From Scenedesmus sp. ARA3 (Eukaryota > Chlorophyta > Chlorophyceae > Sphaeropleales > Scenedesmaceae), in contig RWJK01001661.1 in assembly GCA_004335835.1 (NCBI GenBank), forward strand, positions 1 to 64,000: a stretch of DNA of 64,000 nt. Reading direction: 5' to 3'. The translations under genes and the position numbers were made by a program. Shown piece by piece: positions 10,185 to 21,500 of this stretch. Position 1 is the first letter of the stretch. Every line of letters starts with the position of its first letter. The notes under the pieces are model-generated. The model had not been told where the DNA came from, made no database searches, and saw only the letters and a program-made list of their open reading frames with translations.

Positions 10185-13100
10185 TGTCACGGATCTCACA
10201 CAGCAGCAGCGGCCCGCTGCAGCAGCAGGCCTCTGCAAGCGGCCAGGCGCTGAGCCAGCAATCCTCTTACTGCTCCTCGCAAGCAGGCGGGCAGCAGCAG
10301 CAGCAGCAGCTGCAAGGTGGAGCGAGTGGCACGATGACTGCTGCCAGCAGCAGTGCGCGCAGCAGCATGCGCGGTAGCACTCCTGGTGTTGCGCTGCCTG
10401 ACCCGCCTGGCTTCATTGAAGGGGAGGATTGTGTGGAGCTGAATGGTGTGCGGATTGACAAGCCGTTTGTGGAGAAGCCAGTCAGCGGAGAGGACCACAA
10501 CATCTACATTTACTACCCGCACAGCATGGTGAGCTGTGTGCGAGTGTGTGGGTGCGGTCGCATGCTGTTGCAGTTCTGCTTGAAAAGGCTCGAGGCAGCA
10601 GCTGCTGGTGCTAGTCAGAGCCATGCAGGTGCGCCTGTACTGCTGTGTGATGTATCGGCTCGTTTGGTCACCTGATCATGAAGAGAAGAAACCAAAAATA
10701 CGAACGGTGTGCCCTATGCCGCTATGCGGTGTAAGCCGCTGTTCCACCGTAGCATGTGCTGGGCGGTTGCTGACTGCCGCTGTGGCGGTGCTGCAGGGTG
10801 GTGGCGTGAAGCGGCTGTCCCGCAAATTGCCTAGCACAAAAAATGGCATGCTGGGTCAGTTATCTTTGTCAAATCATTTAGCAACGGGTGTTTAAATGTT
10901 GCTCTGCATCGCTGCGCAGGGTGGTGGCGTGAAACGTCTGTTCCGCAAGGTGGACAACAAGTCGGCAGACTACGACCCGCACCACCCAGGCACTGTGCGC
11001 AGGTAACACATGCTGCTTACATAGTTACGTTGCAAACCTATGCCAGCACAGGGTTCCCTGCTAATTCATGGCGGATCACCACCCGCAGAACCCTGCCGTA
11101 GCGCATCACAGTGACTCGACAATATAGCATAAGTGCAAATGGCGTTGTCAGCTATTTTGCTGGTCCCTTGCTGCCGCAGGGATGGCAGCTACATCTATGA
11201 GGAGTTCCTCACCACCGGGGGCACAGACGTCAAGGTCTACACTGTGGGCCCAAGGTGCGGCATGCATGCTGCAGCACCTTCATGAGCCTTGCAGGCTGCT
11301 CTGATGCAGCAGGCGTTTGCAGACAGGATTTGTACTTCTGTTGTTGTGAAGCTTCAGGACATTCATAGAAGCGCATGCAGCCGTCCGGTGTGAGCTTAGT
11401 GTGTATCGACATTTCCTGCATGTACAGCTTAATCATGCTGGTCAAGGACCTGGACACACGTACAGCAACTCCGTGTTCTCATCACTCAGCCATAGCTCAA
11501 GCCAACCCATGCGCCAATGTGACCACAATAACTACACCAACACGCTGCCGCAGGTACGCGCACGCGGAGGCGCGCAAGTCCCCAGTGGTAGACGGCAAGG
11601 TCAACCGCACCCCAGATGGCAAAGAAGTGCGCTTCCCCGTGCTGCTGAGCCCCCAAGAAAAAGAGATCGCGCGCATGGTGTGCCTGGCCTTTGGGCAGCG
11701 CGTGTGCGGCTTTGACCTGCTGCGCAGCGAGACGGGGCGCAGCTACGTGTGCGACGTCAACGGCTGGAGCTTCGTCAAGAACAGCAAGAAGTACTACGAC
11801 GACGCGGCAGGTGAGGAGTGATAGTTGTGATGAGTGATGGTTGTTTGCTTTCAACGAGTACGGCTGAAGCGAAGTTGAAGAACAGCAAGAAGTACTTCAA
11901 TGTCGCGGCGGGTGGGCTGAAGTCGATTGCTTGCAGGACAGGTTCTTAGAACGCTGCAGCTTGCTGAGATGTCAGGTGGCACGCACCAACATTACCTTGT
12001 CCTGCTGCTCTAGCAGTGAGCGTGGTGTAACGTTGGTGTTCCTGCAGCGCTGTAGCAAACAGTCATAAATCCTGAGCTGCACTATGCGCCTTCCTGCAAG
12101 CATCTTGCGCAGCTTCCTGCTGGTCAACTTGCGCGGCACCGGCTGGCCATCGCACCCGAGGTGGCAGTGCCCCCTCGCAGGGCTTCGAACGCCCACCAAA
12201 GCCTTTCAACCTTATCAATCATACAAGGGCGTGTCTGTCAGCAACCATGTACTCATACCACCTGTCCCATGCGCTGTCCTGTCTTCACGTTGCTGTAGGC
12301 ATCCTGCGCAGCATTGTGCTGAGTCAGCTTGCGCCGCACCGGTTGGCCATTGCGCCTGAGGCGCCAGTACCCCTGGCAGGCCTGCTAGAGGAGGTGGTGG
12401 CAGCCGGCAGCACACCTGGCATGCCTAGCCCTCAGCATGGCAGCACCGGCTCTTTTGATGATGATGTGGGCAGCCCGCCGGCTGGCAGGGGGCCTTTCAG
12501 CGGCGCTGATGCAGAGATGGATGCAGCGGTCATGCGGGAGGTGTCGTCGCTGCAGGTAGGTGGCAGTGTGTCTATGTGTGGAAGTGTGTTGTTCTTACAC
12601 AGCTTGTGCTGTGGCTCATCTCAGATCCTGCTACGCAGGCAAATTCAGAGTAAAAGAGAGCAAGAGAGAATGAGCGATGCAGCAAGGTGGTTGCATGTGG
12701 GTCTGGCCACCATGCAGCGATGACTTGACGTGGCATCAAGACAAGACTTGGTCTGAGATCAGGCAGTGGACAGGAGAACAATGCATACTGTAATGCACAC
12801 CCTTGCTCGCACACTTGTTTATCATCTCTCCTGCATTGAGTAGGCGCCAGTGTAGCTCTGGCAGCACTGGCAGCGGTAGCAGGGCATGTGAGCTGCTCCG
12901 TCAAATGGGCACCTCACGTCCCCTGCTGCGGCGGCCAGTGCTCCGCACCCCAACCTCCTTCCTCACTTCAACACCCATACCCTACACCCTGAAACGCAGC
13001 CGGGCATGCGGGCTCCTGCATACACCCCCGCCAACTCCCCTTTCCTGCAGGACCTGAGCAGCCTGGATGCAGGGTATGATGAGGAAGGAGGTGGCACAGA

Positions 13101-15553
13101 TGACAGCAGCAGCACTTCAGGCGCTGCAGATGGCAAGCCCTGGCTGGAGTTGCGCTGCGTGCTGGCTGTGATCCGGCACGGCGACAGGACACCCAAGCAG
13201 AAGATGAAGGTCACTGTGACGCAGGTGGGTATGAGGTTGGTGAACGACCAATGCTGCTCCCCCGAACTGGGGTTTTGCATTCAGGAGTTGGTGCGGCCGT
13301 ATCTATCATTGGTTAGTGGTTCGCCTGCCGCCACGAACGGCACTGCTGGCGTAGCACCACCCCAAATGAACCAGTGCGCATCCGGCTGCAGAGCTCCCTT
13401 AGGTGTGTTACCCTCGTGTGTCGCTGGACTGCATGTGTCGTACTGCAACCCAGCCTGTCAGGCGCCGCTGCTGGCGCTGTTTGCCAAGCACAAGGACAGC
13501 ACGAGGGCCCTCATTCCTCCCTGAAAACGGGGGTCTGATAGGTGTGTGTATGTTGTCCAACTGCAACCTGCGCTGCCTTCCAGGCGCCGCTGCGGGCGCT
13601 GTTTGCCAAGCACAACGACAGCAAGGACACCCTGTGCTCCTCTCACAACACATCAGAGCTCTGAAGTGTGTGCTGCTTTGTCGAACCGCAACCTGCGCTG
13701 CCTGCCAGGCGCCGCTGCTGGCGCTGTTTGCCAAGCACAAGGACAGCAAGGGCAAGCAGGCCAAGCTGAAGAGCCCCGGGCAGCTGCAGGAGCTGCTGGA
13801 CATCGTGCGGCAGCTGCTGGCAGACATGGAGGCGCGCAGCGCGGCTGCTGCTGCTGCCGCAAAAGCAGGCGTGGTGATCAGTGAGGAGGAGCAGCGCGAG
13901 CAGGAGCTGGTAAGGCTGTGAAGTGGCTGGTGTGATTGATAACTATAAGGAACAGGACTTTAGCGTGTCTAACTCGGTGTTGACTGTTGACTGTCCGGAC
14001 AGTCAGGGATCCCTGAAGAGGGGTGTTGCATTGAACATGATAGGCTCATCCTGGTTGCTGTCGCCTAAGCAGGCAAACCCCATTCACAGCCTTCACTTGA
14101 GCTGTTGCATGTCATCACTGCTTGTGCTGCTGATGCTGATGCTGTTGCTGCTGTCGCGTCTGCTGCTGCAGCACGAGGAGCAGCGCGAGAAGCTGCGCAT
14201 TGTGCGCACCGTGCTGGAGCAGGGAGGCACCTTCAGCGGCATCAACCGCAAGGTGCAGCTCAAGCCCACAAAGTGGTCCCGCCCGAGCAGCAGCAGCAAG
14301 GACGGCGCAGCAGCAGCAGCAGCAGCAGCAGCTGACGCAGAGTCACCCGGCCAGCCAGATCTTGCTGCTGCTAACGGCGGAGAGGTCCGCGGCCGCAGCA
14401 GTAGCACCGGCGGGGGTGGCGGCAGCAGCGGCGGCGCAGGCGAGAAGGCATCATCGGGCAGTAAGGAGAAAGGGGAGAAGGAGAAGGGCGGTGACGAGCC
14501 TGTTGTGAGCGAGCTGCTGCTGATTCTGAAGTACGGCGGCGTGCTGACGCATGCTGGGCGCTCCCAGGCTGAGGACCTGGGCAAGATGTTCCGCATGGTC
14601 ATGTACCCCAGGTGGGAGGAGGGACTGGTTTCAAGAAAATTGCTTCTTTGGGCATGCATGCTTAATGTGGTACGGCAATCGGCCAAGCGGCTCGCCAGGC
14701 GTGCGTGCGCAAGCAAGCATGCTGTGTGCACGTGCATGAGGTGCAGCCCATCTGCAACCCGCTCCCTGGCTGCGTAACAGCTGCTGCCGCTTGCTTCTCT
14801 TCCACAGGTACGGCCCTGCTGGCGGTGGCCTGCTGCGGCTGCACTCAACCTACAGGCATGACATGAAGATCTACAGCAGCGACGAGGGCCGTGTGCAGGT
14901 GTGATGAGTCGTCAAGGGCTCCAGGCAGCATCGTTAGGGTTGTCAGGCGTATGTTGAGCATGTCAGGCAGCTGCTGCGTGTTCATGCCGAACAACAGAAT
15001 ACAGAATAGAAGTTGCTGACCATTGTGTGTCCGTGCATGCCCAACAGATGTTAGCCGCCGCGTTCATCCAGGGCCTGCTGGCACCTGAGGCCGTTGCCCA
15101 CAACCACATCTTGCTGCTGCTGCTGCCGCTGCTGCTGCTGCTGCTGCTGCTGCAGATGTCTGCTGCGGCCTTCATCCAGGGCCTGCTTGACCTTGAGGGC
15201 AGCAGCCTCACGCCCATCCTGGTCAGCCTGGTCACGAAGAACGCCAGCATGCTGGACGCGTTCGGCAAGGTGCGGCAACAGTTAGATTCTGCATGACATG
15301 CTGCACCTGTGTGGCATCACACATATGCGCATCTGTTACTGCGCCGAGCATGCTTCATGTGAGTGTCAGTGCCCGCGCTCGCTTTGGTTGCACTGTACGA
15401 ACTCTCTCCAGGTGATGAGTGACCTACAGGCGCCTCTCAATCTCTCCTGAGTGTGTTCTTGTGCTGCTGCGGCTGCCGCAGAGTGCGTCTGACGACATCC
15501 TGGCCACCAAGGACACGCTGTACCAGCACCTCACTGCCTCCGCCACTGCTGCC

Positions 15554-15587
<34 letters not shown>

Positions 15588-18500
15588 CCCCTCACCTCAG
15601 GGCGCGTCTGACGACATTCTTGCCACCAAGAACACGCTGTACCAGCACCTCACCGCCTCTGCCACTGCTGCTGCTGCTGCTGCCACTGCTGCTGCTGCTG
15701 CTGCTGCTGCCACCCATATCCGCAGGTGCGTCTGACGACATTCTTGCCACCAAGAACACGCTGTACCAGCACCTCACCGCCTCTGCCACTGCTGCTGCTG
15801 CTGCCACTGCTGCTGCTGCTGCTGCNNNNNNNNNNNNNNNNNNNNNNNNNNNNNNNNNNNNNNNNNNNNNNNNNNNNNNNNNNNNNNNNNNNNNNNNNNN
15901 NNNNNNNNNNNNNNNNATTCCCGCAGGGTGCGTCTGACGACATCCTGGCCACCAAGAACACGCTGTACCAGCACCTCACCGCCTCTGCCACTGCTGCCAC
16001 TGCTGCTGCTGCTGCTGCTGCTGCCACCCATTCCCGCAGGGTGCGTCTGACGACATCCTGGCCACCAAGAACACGCTGTACCAGCACCTCACATGGGACC
16101 CTGAGAAAGCGTCCAGCATGTGCAGCAAGCTGGCGCTGCCGCTGGCCACGCCTGCAAGCACCTCGCCGCCGCCCTCGCCCAAGCGCACGCCGGCCGCAGT
16201 AGCAGCGGCTGGCGAGGGCCCCTTTGCGTCTGAGGGTGAGCGCTTGGACTTGTAGACTTTTGTTTTGTGTGTTGGCTGCCTGCGTGTTGGTGCTGTTTTG
16301 TGCGTCTTGAGAGGTATCAGCACATATTGTTGATATTTGCGTCAAGCACTTCACATGGGACCCTGAGAAAGCGTCCAGCATGTGCAGCAAGCTGGCGCTG
16401 CCGCTGGCCACGCCTGCAAGCACCTCGCCGCCACCCTCTCCCAAGCGCACGCCGGTCGCAGTAGCAGCGGCTGGCAAGGGTCCCTTTGCGTCTGAGGGTG
16501 GGTGGCCGAGGCTTGCAGCTTGCATGTTGTGTGCTGCTTGTTGTTGGCTGCGTGGCGGGGCTGTTACAAAGATGAGGGATGCACTTGTAGGTACAGTGTA
16601 AGCAGTTCGGTGTGCTGCGTGTTGCTTTGGCATTGTGTCGAGAGTGCGGGTGTTCTTTTCTGTGCCTCTGTGTGGGTGGTGGGTGGCGCGGTCGATGAAG
16701 ACATACCAATACCTTCTCATCACTGCAGCTGATGAGGGCCTTGTGCCTTCAGCCGGATGAAACAACTGGTCATGCTAAGCTGAGGCGCGCTGCCTGCTCG
16801 CACATGGTTCCTGTGTACATTGGTGCTAACATCCTCGTGCATTTTGCAATGACGGCTTGCAACGTCCTTATGAACCTGTGACGCTGTTTTAGATGTGTGC
16901 AAATGCCTGCTTTCACGTGCCATGTGGCTGACAGCCTGTTGTTGTGATCATCACAATCAAGTGTAGGGCTGGTTGTGGTGCTGAGTGCCGGCCTGAGTGT
17001 GCTTGCCAAGCAACTGTGAACACACTGCATTGTCCCGCTCTGTCTCAACACATAACTGCAGGTGCGCAATCCCTGCCACCAAGACACCGCTCCTTAGGGA
17101 CCCTGGACCAGCAGCAGCCGTCAGCAGGCCTCACTGCTGCTGCTGCCGGCCTGCCCACCACCAGCAGCTGCTTAGACCTGCTGACAGCTGGCAGGATTGC
17201 CTCAGCCCCCAACAGGCCCAGCAAGCTACAGCCAGCAGCAGCAGCTGACAGCAGCGGCAGCAGTAGCCCTGCACCCCAGCAGCAGCAGCAGCAGCAGCAG
17301 CGGTCCTCATTAGATGGCATCGCGCCGGCCGTGCTGAGCAGCATTGCCAGCATGAGCAGCAGCAGCCAGCAGCAGGACAGCAGCCGCAGCTTATCAAAGC
17401 TTGGCAGCATGAATGCCAGTGGTAGCGTGGCTTGGAATGTGCGGCAGGCGGAGGCGCGCGCTGCTGCGCTATCGGGCATCCGGGCCATGCCGGAGCGGCC
17501 GCTGGCGCTGCTGTATCAGCTGGTGGAGCTCATGAAGGTGCGCTGCTGCTGTTGCTGCCGCTGCTGCTGTGCACTGCATACACTGTGTTAAGGACATCCG
17601 ACTGGGATACGTGTCTTGCAATGTCAGCAGAGCGCATTGCGCTGCAGATGCTGCTGACATGCTGTCTGGCGCTGTCATGTCTTGCACTTGGCCTGCACTT
17701 GGCCTGCAACATAATGCACCTAGTACTCTCCTACCCTAGCGTGCTTTGCCACTACCGCGCACATCTGCTTCAATGCAGGTGCTGGTCAAGCAGCTGCATG
17801 AGAAGTGCCTGGAGGAGGGACTGAACTCTGCCCTGTGGACATGCTTTCACTTCACTCAATTCACAAGCTGGCATAACTATCTGAATGCCGTTGAGCTGCG
17901 CTCTTGGTGTGGCTTCCGGTGCTATGCTGACCCTAGCACTTTCTCAGCAACAATCATCAGGCCTCTCCATGCACTTCAACTTCTTTGTGACTTAATCAGT
18001 GCCCTTGGGCGTGATGGTGGACTGTGCTTCAGGTGCTGGTTGACCAGCTGCGTGAGAAGTGCCTGGAGGAGCGGCTGGACCTGGCAGGGCCTGCAGCGGC
18101 AGCAGCAGCGGCGGCAGCGGGCGGTGGCGGCAGCAGCAGCAGCGCGTACAGCAGCCTGACCACCTCGCACGATGATTGGCGGCTGGATGAGCACAAGCCG
18201 TGCAGCGGGGAGCGCCTGCTGCTCATGTTTGACCGGTGAGCAGCGCTTCCGTGTTTGCCAGTGGCATGGCTTCCTACTGTCCTTGAGAAGTGTATTGTCG
18301 TCCAATCAGGTGCGCCCTTTCGCCTTACAGCGCATATATGTGACAGCTTGCGTGGCCTGCAGCCTGCAGCCCCATTTTTGTTGCTGTGGCTCATCAATAG
18401 ACACCGGCACGCCAACCGTGTCTTTTGGTGTGACGTCGATGCTCACGAATGCGCCATACTGTCATACATCTGCCATGCTGCTGGCCGCAGCTGGCGCAAG

Positions 18501-21500
18501 CTGCTCAAGTCCTTCTTCAGCGAGAAGAAGCAGCAGTTTGACATCAGCAAGGTGCCAGACATCTACGACTCCGCCAAGTACGACGCCATACACAACAGCC
18601 ACCTGCAGCTCACATGCCTCAAGGTGGGTGTATGAGTTATGCTGCATTGCAGATAGTGGTTGGCCGCAGTGCTGTGTGTTCTTGACCTTGGCATGGTATG
18701 CTGAGGCTTTGTGAGTTTGCTGGATGTTGTTGTATGGTAAGTGACATATACGACTCCGCCAAGTACGACGCCATACACAACTCCCACCTGCAGCGCACAT
18801 GCCTCAAGGTGCGGCTACTCTCATCTGTCATACTCTAGCAATGCGATGGCTGGGATCCACTGGGTCCGCTGCAGAGCCACAGCAACACCTGTAAAAAAAA
18901 CATGGAGTTTGCAGAGTTTTTAAGCATGCAAAGCAAATGGATCAAGCTTACAGTATTCAGCAGTAAGCAGTGTGTTGAACTTGAGGCATGCGTACGCAGT
19001 TACCTTGTTATGCTCTGCTGGATGTGACTCGAAGCTACAGCCATGCCTGGTGGGGTGGGGGCAAGGGCTGCTGGTTAGCTGCCCAGCCTGTGCATTGTGC
19101 AGCTTCAGCTGTTCAACGGTTGCCAAGGCTTGTCGCCACGCCCAACCAATTTTCTTGCTGTCCCGCCTGCCCCGCCCTGCAGGAGCTATACGGCGTGGCG
19201 CGCACACTTGCCAGCGTGGTCGTGCTGTTGCTTCGTACCGCCTGTTGATCACCTCACATATATTGTTTTTGCTGCCCAACTCACAGGAGTTGTATGACGT
19301 GACATGCAGCCTGGCCAGCGTGGTAGTGCTGTTGCTTCGCAATGCCTTTTATTCACCTCTATTGCTGTTGCTGCACCCTGCAGGAGCTGTACGGCGTGGC
19401 GCGCACGCTTGCCAGTGTGGTGGTGCCGCACGAGTACGGCCTGGACGGGCCCGGCAAGCTGCTGATTGGCTCCAAGATCTGCGCAGAGCTGCTGGGCAAG
19501 CTGCTGTGCGACCTGGACTCAATGAAGGTGAGCGCCCGTGTTATTTTGGAGTACTTTGATGTTTCTGGGGTTCGGCCTGTGGGGTTTGAGCTGGGTGCTG
19601 CTGCTGAGCGAGCTGTTGTGCAACCTGGACTCCATGAAGGTGGGTGCTCCTGTTACTTGACGTTTCTTGAGTTTTCCCTGTAGCATTTGAGCTGAGATCG
19701 CGGCTGCTGGGCAAGCTGCTGTGCGACCTGGACTCCATGAAAGTGAGCGCCCGTGTTACTGTGGAGTACTTTGATGTTTCTGAGGTGGCCGGTAGGGTTT
19801 GAGCTGGGTGCTGCTGCTAGGCGAGCTGCTGTGCGACCTGGACTCCATGAAGGTGCGGTTTGGGCAGAGATTGTACTGCTCTTGCCTGCTGGAGCTCTTA
19901 CATGCGGCAGCTGTTGCTTTGTCTGGGGGCGGCGGGCACTGCTGCTGGGCAAGCTGCTGTGCGACCTGGACTCAATGAAGGTGGGTTGTATGTCGTTGTT
20001 GCGTTTGTTTTTGGAGTTCATGGGTAAAACAGTGAACGGACAGCTGCTGCTGTGCTGCTGCTATGCATTTGGACAGCAGAAAGGCTGCTGGTTGTGATGC
20101 TGTGAGCACTCCTCATGCAAGCACAGCGTGTCGTTTGCTGCAACACGGCTTGTGTGTCGCCATCTGCATGCTTTGCTGCTGCCTTATGACTAAACGATGA
20201 CTGATATGTAACAAGGTATAAAATCACATGTCTGTTCTGCGCGGCATGCAGGAGGAGTCCATCGTCACAGCAGCTATTGAGGCAGACACAGCAGCAGCGC
20301 GCGCAGCAGCAGCAGCGGAGCGCGCAGCCACCGGCAACCTCAGCCGCAGTGCGCGCACGCGCGCCACCTCACACGCCAAATTCTTGGATGGTCGATACGA
20401 TGCATTCGATGCCGAGTTTGGGCAGATGAGTTTGGAAGATGAGCGGATGCGGCCAGTCAGGCCGGGCTCTGCTGCCAGGTCATCGAGCTTCTCAGCTGCC
20501 AGCAGCAGAGCCGCAGCAGCAGCAGCCGATCGGGAGCGCGAGAATGCGGCTGCAGGCGCGCCAGACGATACAGCGGGCGCGGCGGCGGTAGCATTGTTAG
20601 GCAAGCGCATGGGCGGCGGCAGCAGCTGCAGTAGTGAGGCGACGCAGCAGCAGCGGCAGCAGGGTGGGGACGCAGGCGGTGGTGAGCAGCAGCAGGATGA
20701 TCAGGAGGAGGAGGAAGAGAAAGAGACGCTGCATCGGCTGTGTCCAACATATGCCAGCGATGTGAACAGCCCTCTGCGGCATGTGCGTACGCGCATCTAC
20801 TTCACCAGCGAGAGCCACATCCATTCGCTGGTGAATGTGCTGCGCTACTGCCACCTGCCGCCGCCTCCTGGTAGCACTGGAGCAGCAGCAGCAGCGTCTG
20901 CGACCAGCAGGGGCCTCAGCACGCCGACAAGCAGCATCAGCCCGTGTCCCTCGTATAACCCAGGGTGCAGCAGCGTATCAAGCCCTACGGCTGCTGCTGG
21001 CCGCACTGTAGCAGCAGACGGCTGTGCAGCGGCAGCTGCTGCTGCTGTTGCGTCAGTAGCTACTGTTGGGAGCGGTGGTGGTAGTGTGTTCGCGTCGGCT
21101 GCTGCAGCTGCTGCAGCTGGCGTGGCAGGCGATGGACCTAGTGGGCAGCAGCAGCAGCAGCAGCAGCAGCCGCTGATCACCCCTGAGGCTGAGGGCCTGC
21201 TGGCTGACACCTCTGAGTTCGACTACTTGACACACATTGTGTTCAGGATGTATGAGAACAAGCAGGTGGGTGCTTTTGTAGAAAGTGGGTGAATTTGAAG
21301 CTAGCTGGCCAGGCAGTGTTGTGGTGCTCGCAGATCACGGCTGGTAGTGTGCGGATAGCCAACCTTGTACCTTGCAGCGGTGTGCGGGGTGTTCGTAAGC
21401 ACTGCTCAACATACTTGGGCTGCACCAGAAACCCTATCCAAGCAGTATCTCAGGCAGGGCTAGCTGACACCAACCACTACTGATTTCCTGTTGTCTGCTG

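Noticed and set aside
15480..16040. CRISPR-like array of regular repeats
   Set aside because: The repeated unit is exon sequence plus a CTG tract in a eukaryotic intron, with no unique spacers and no cas genes.
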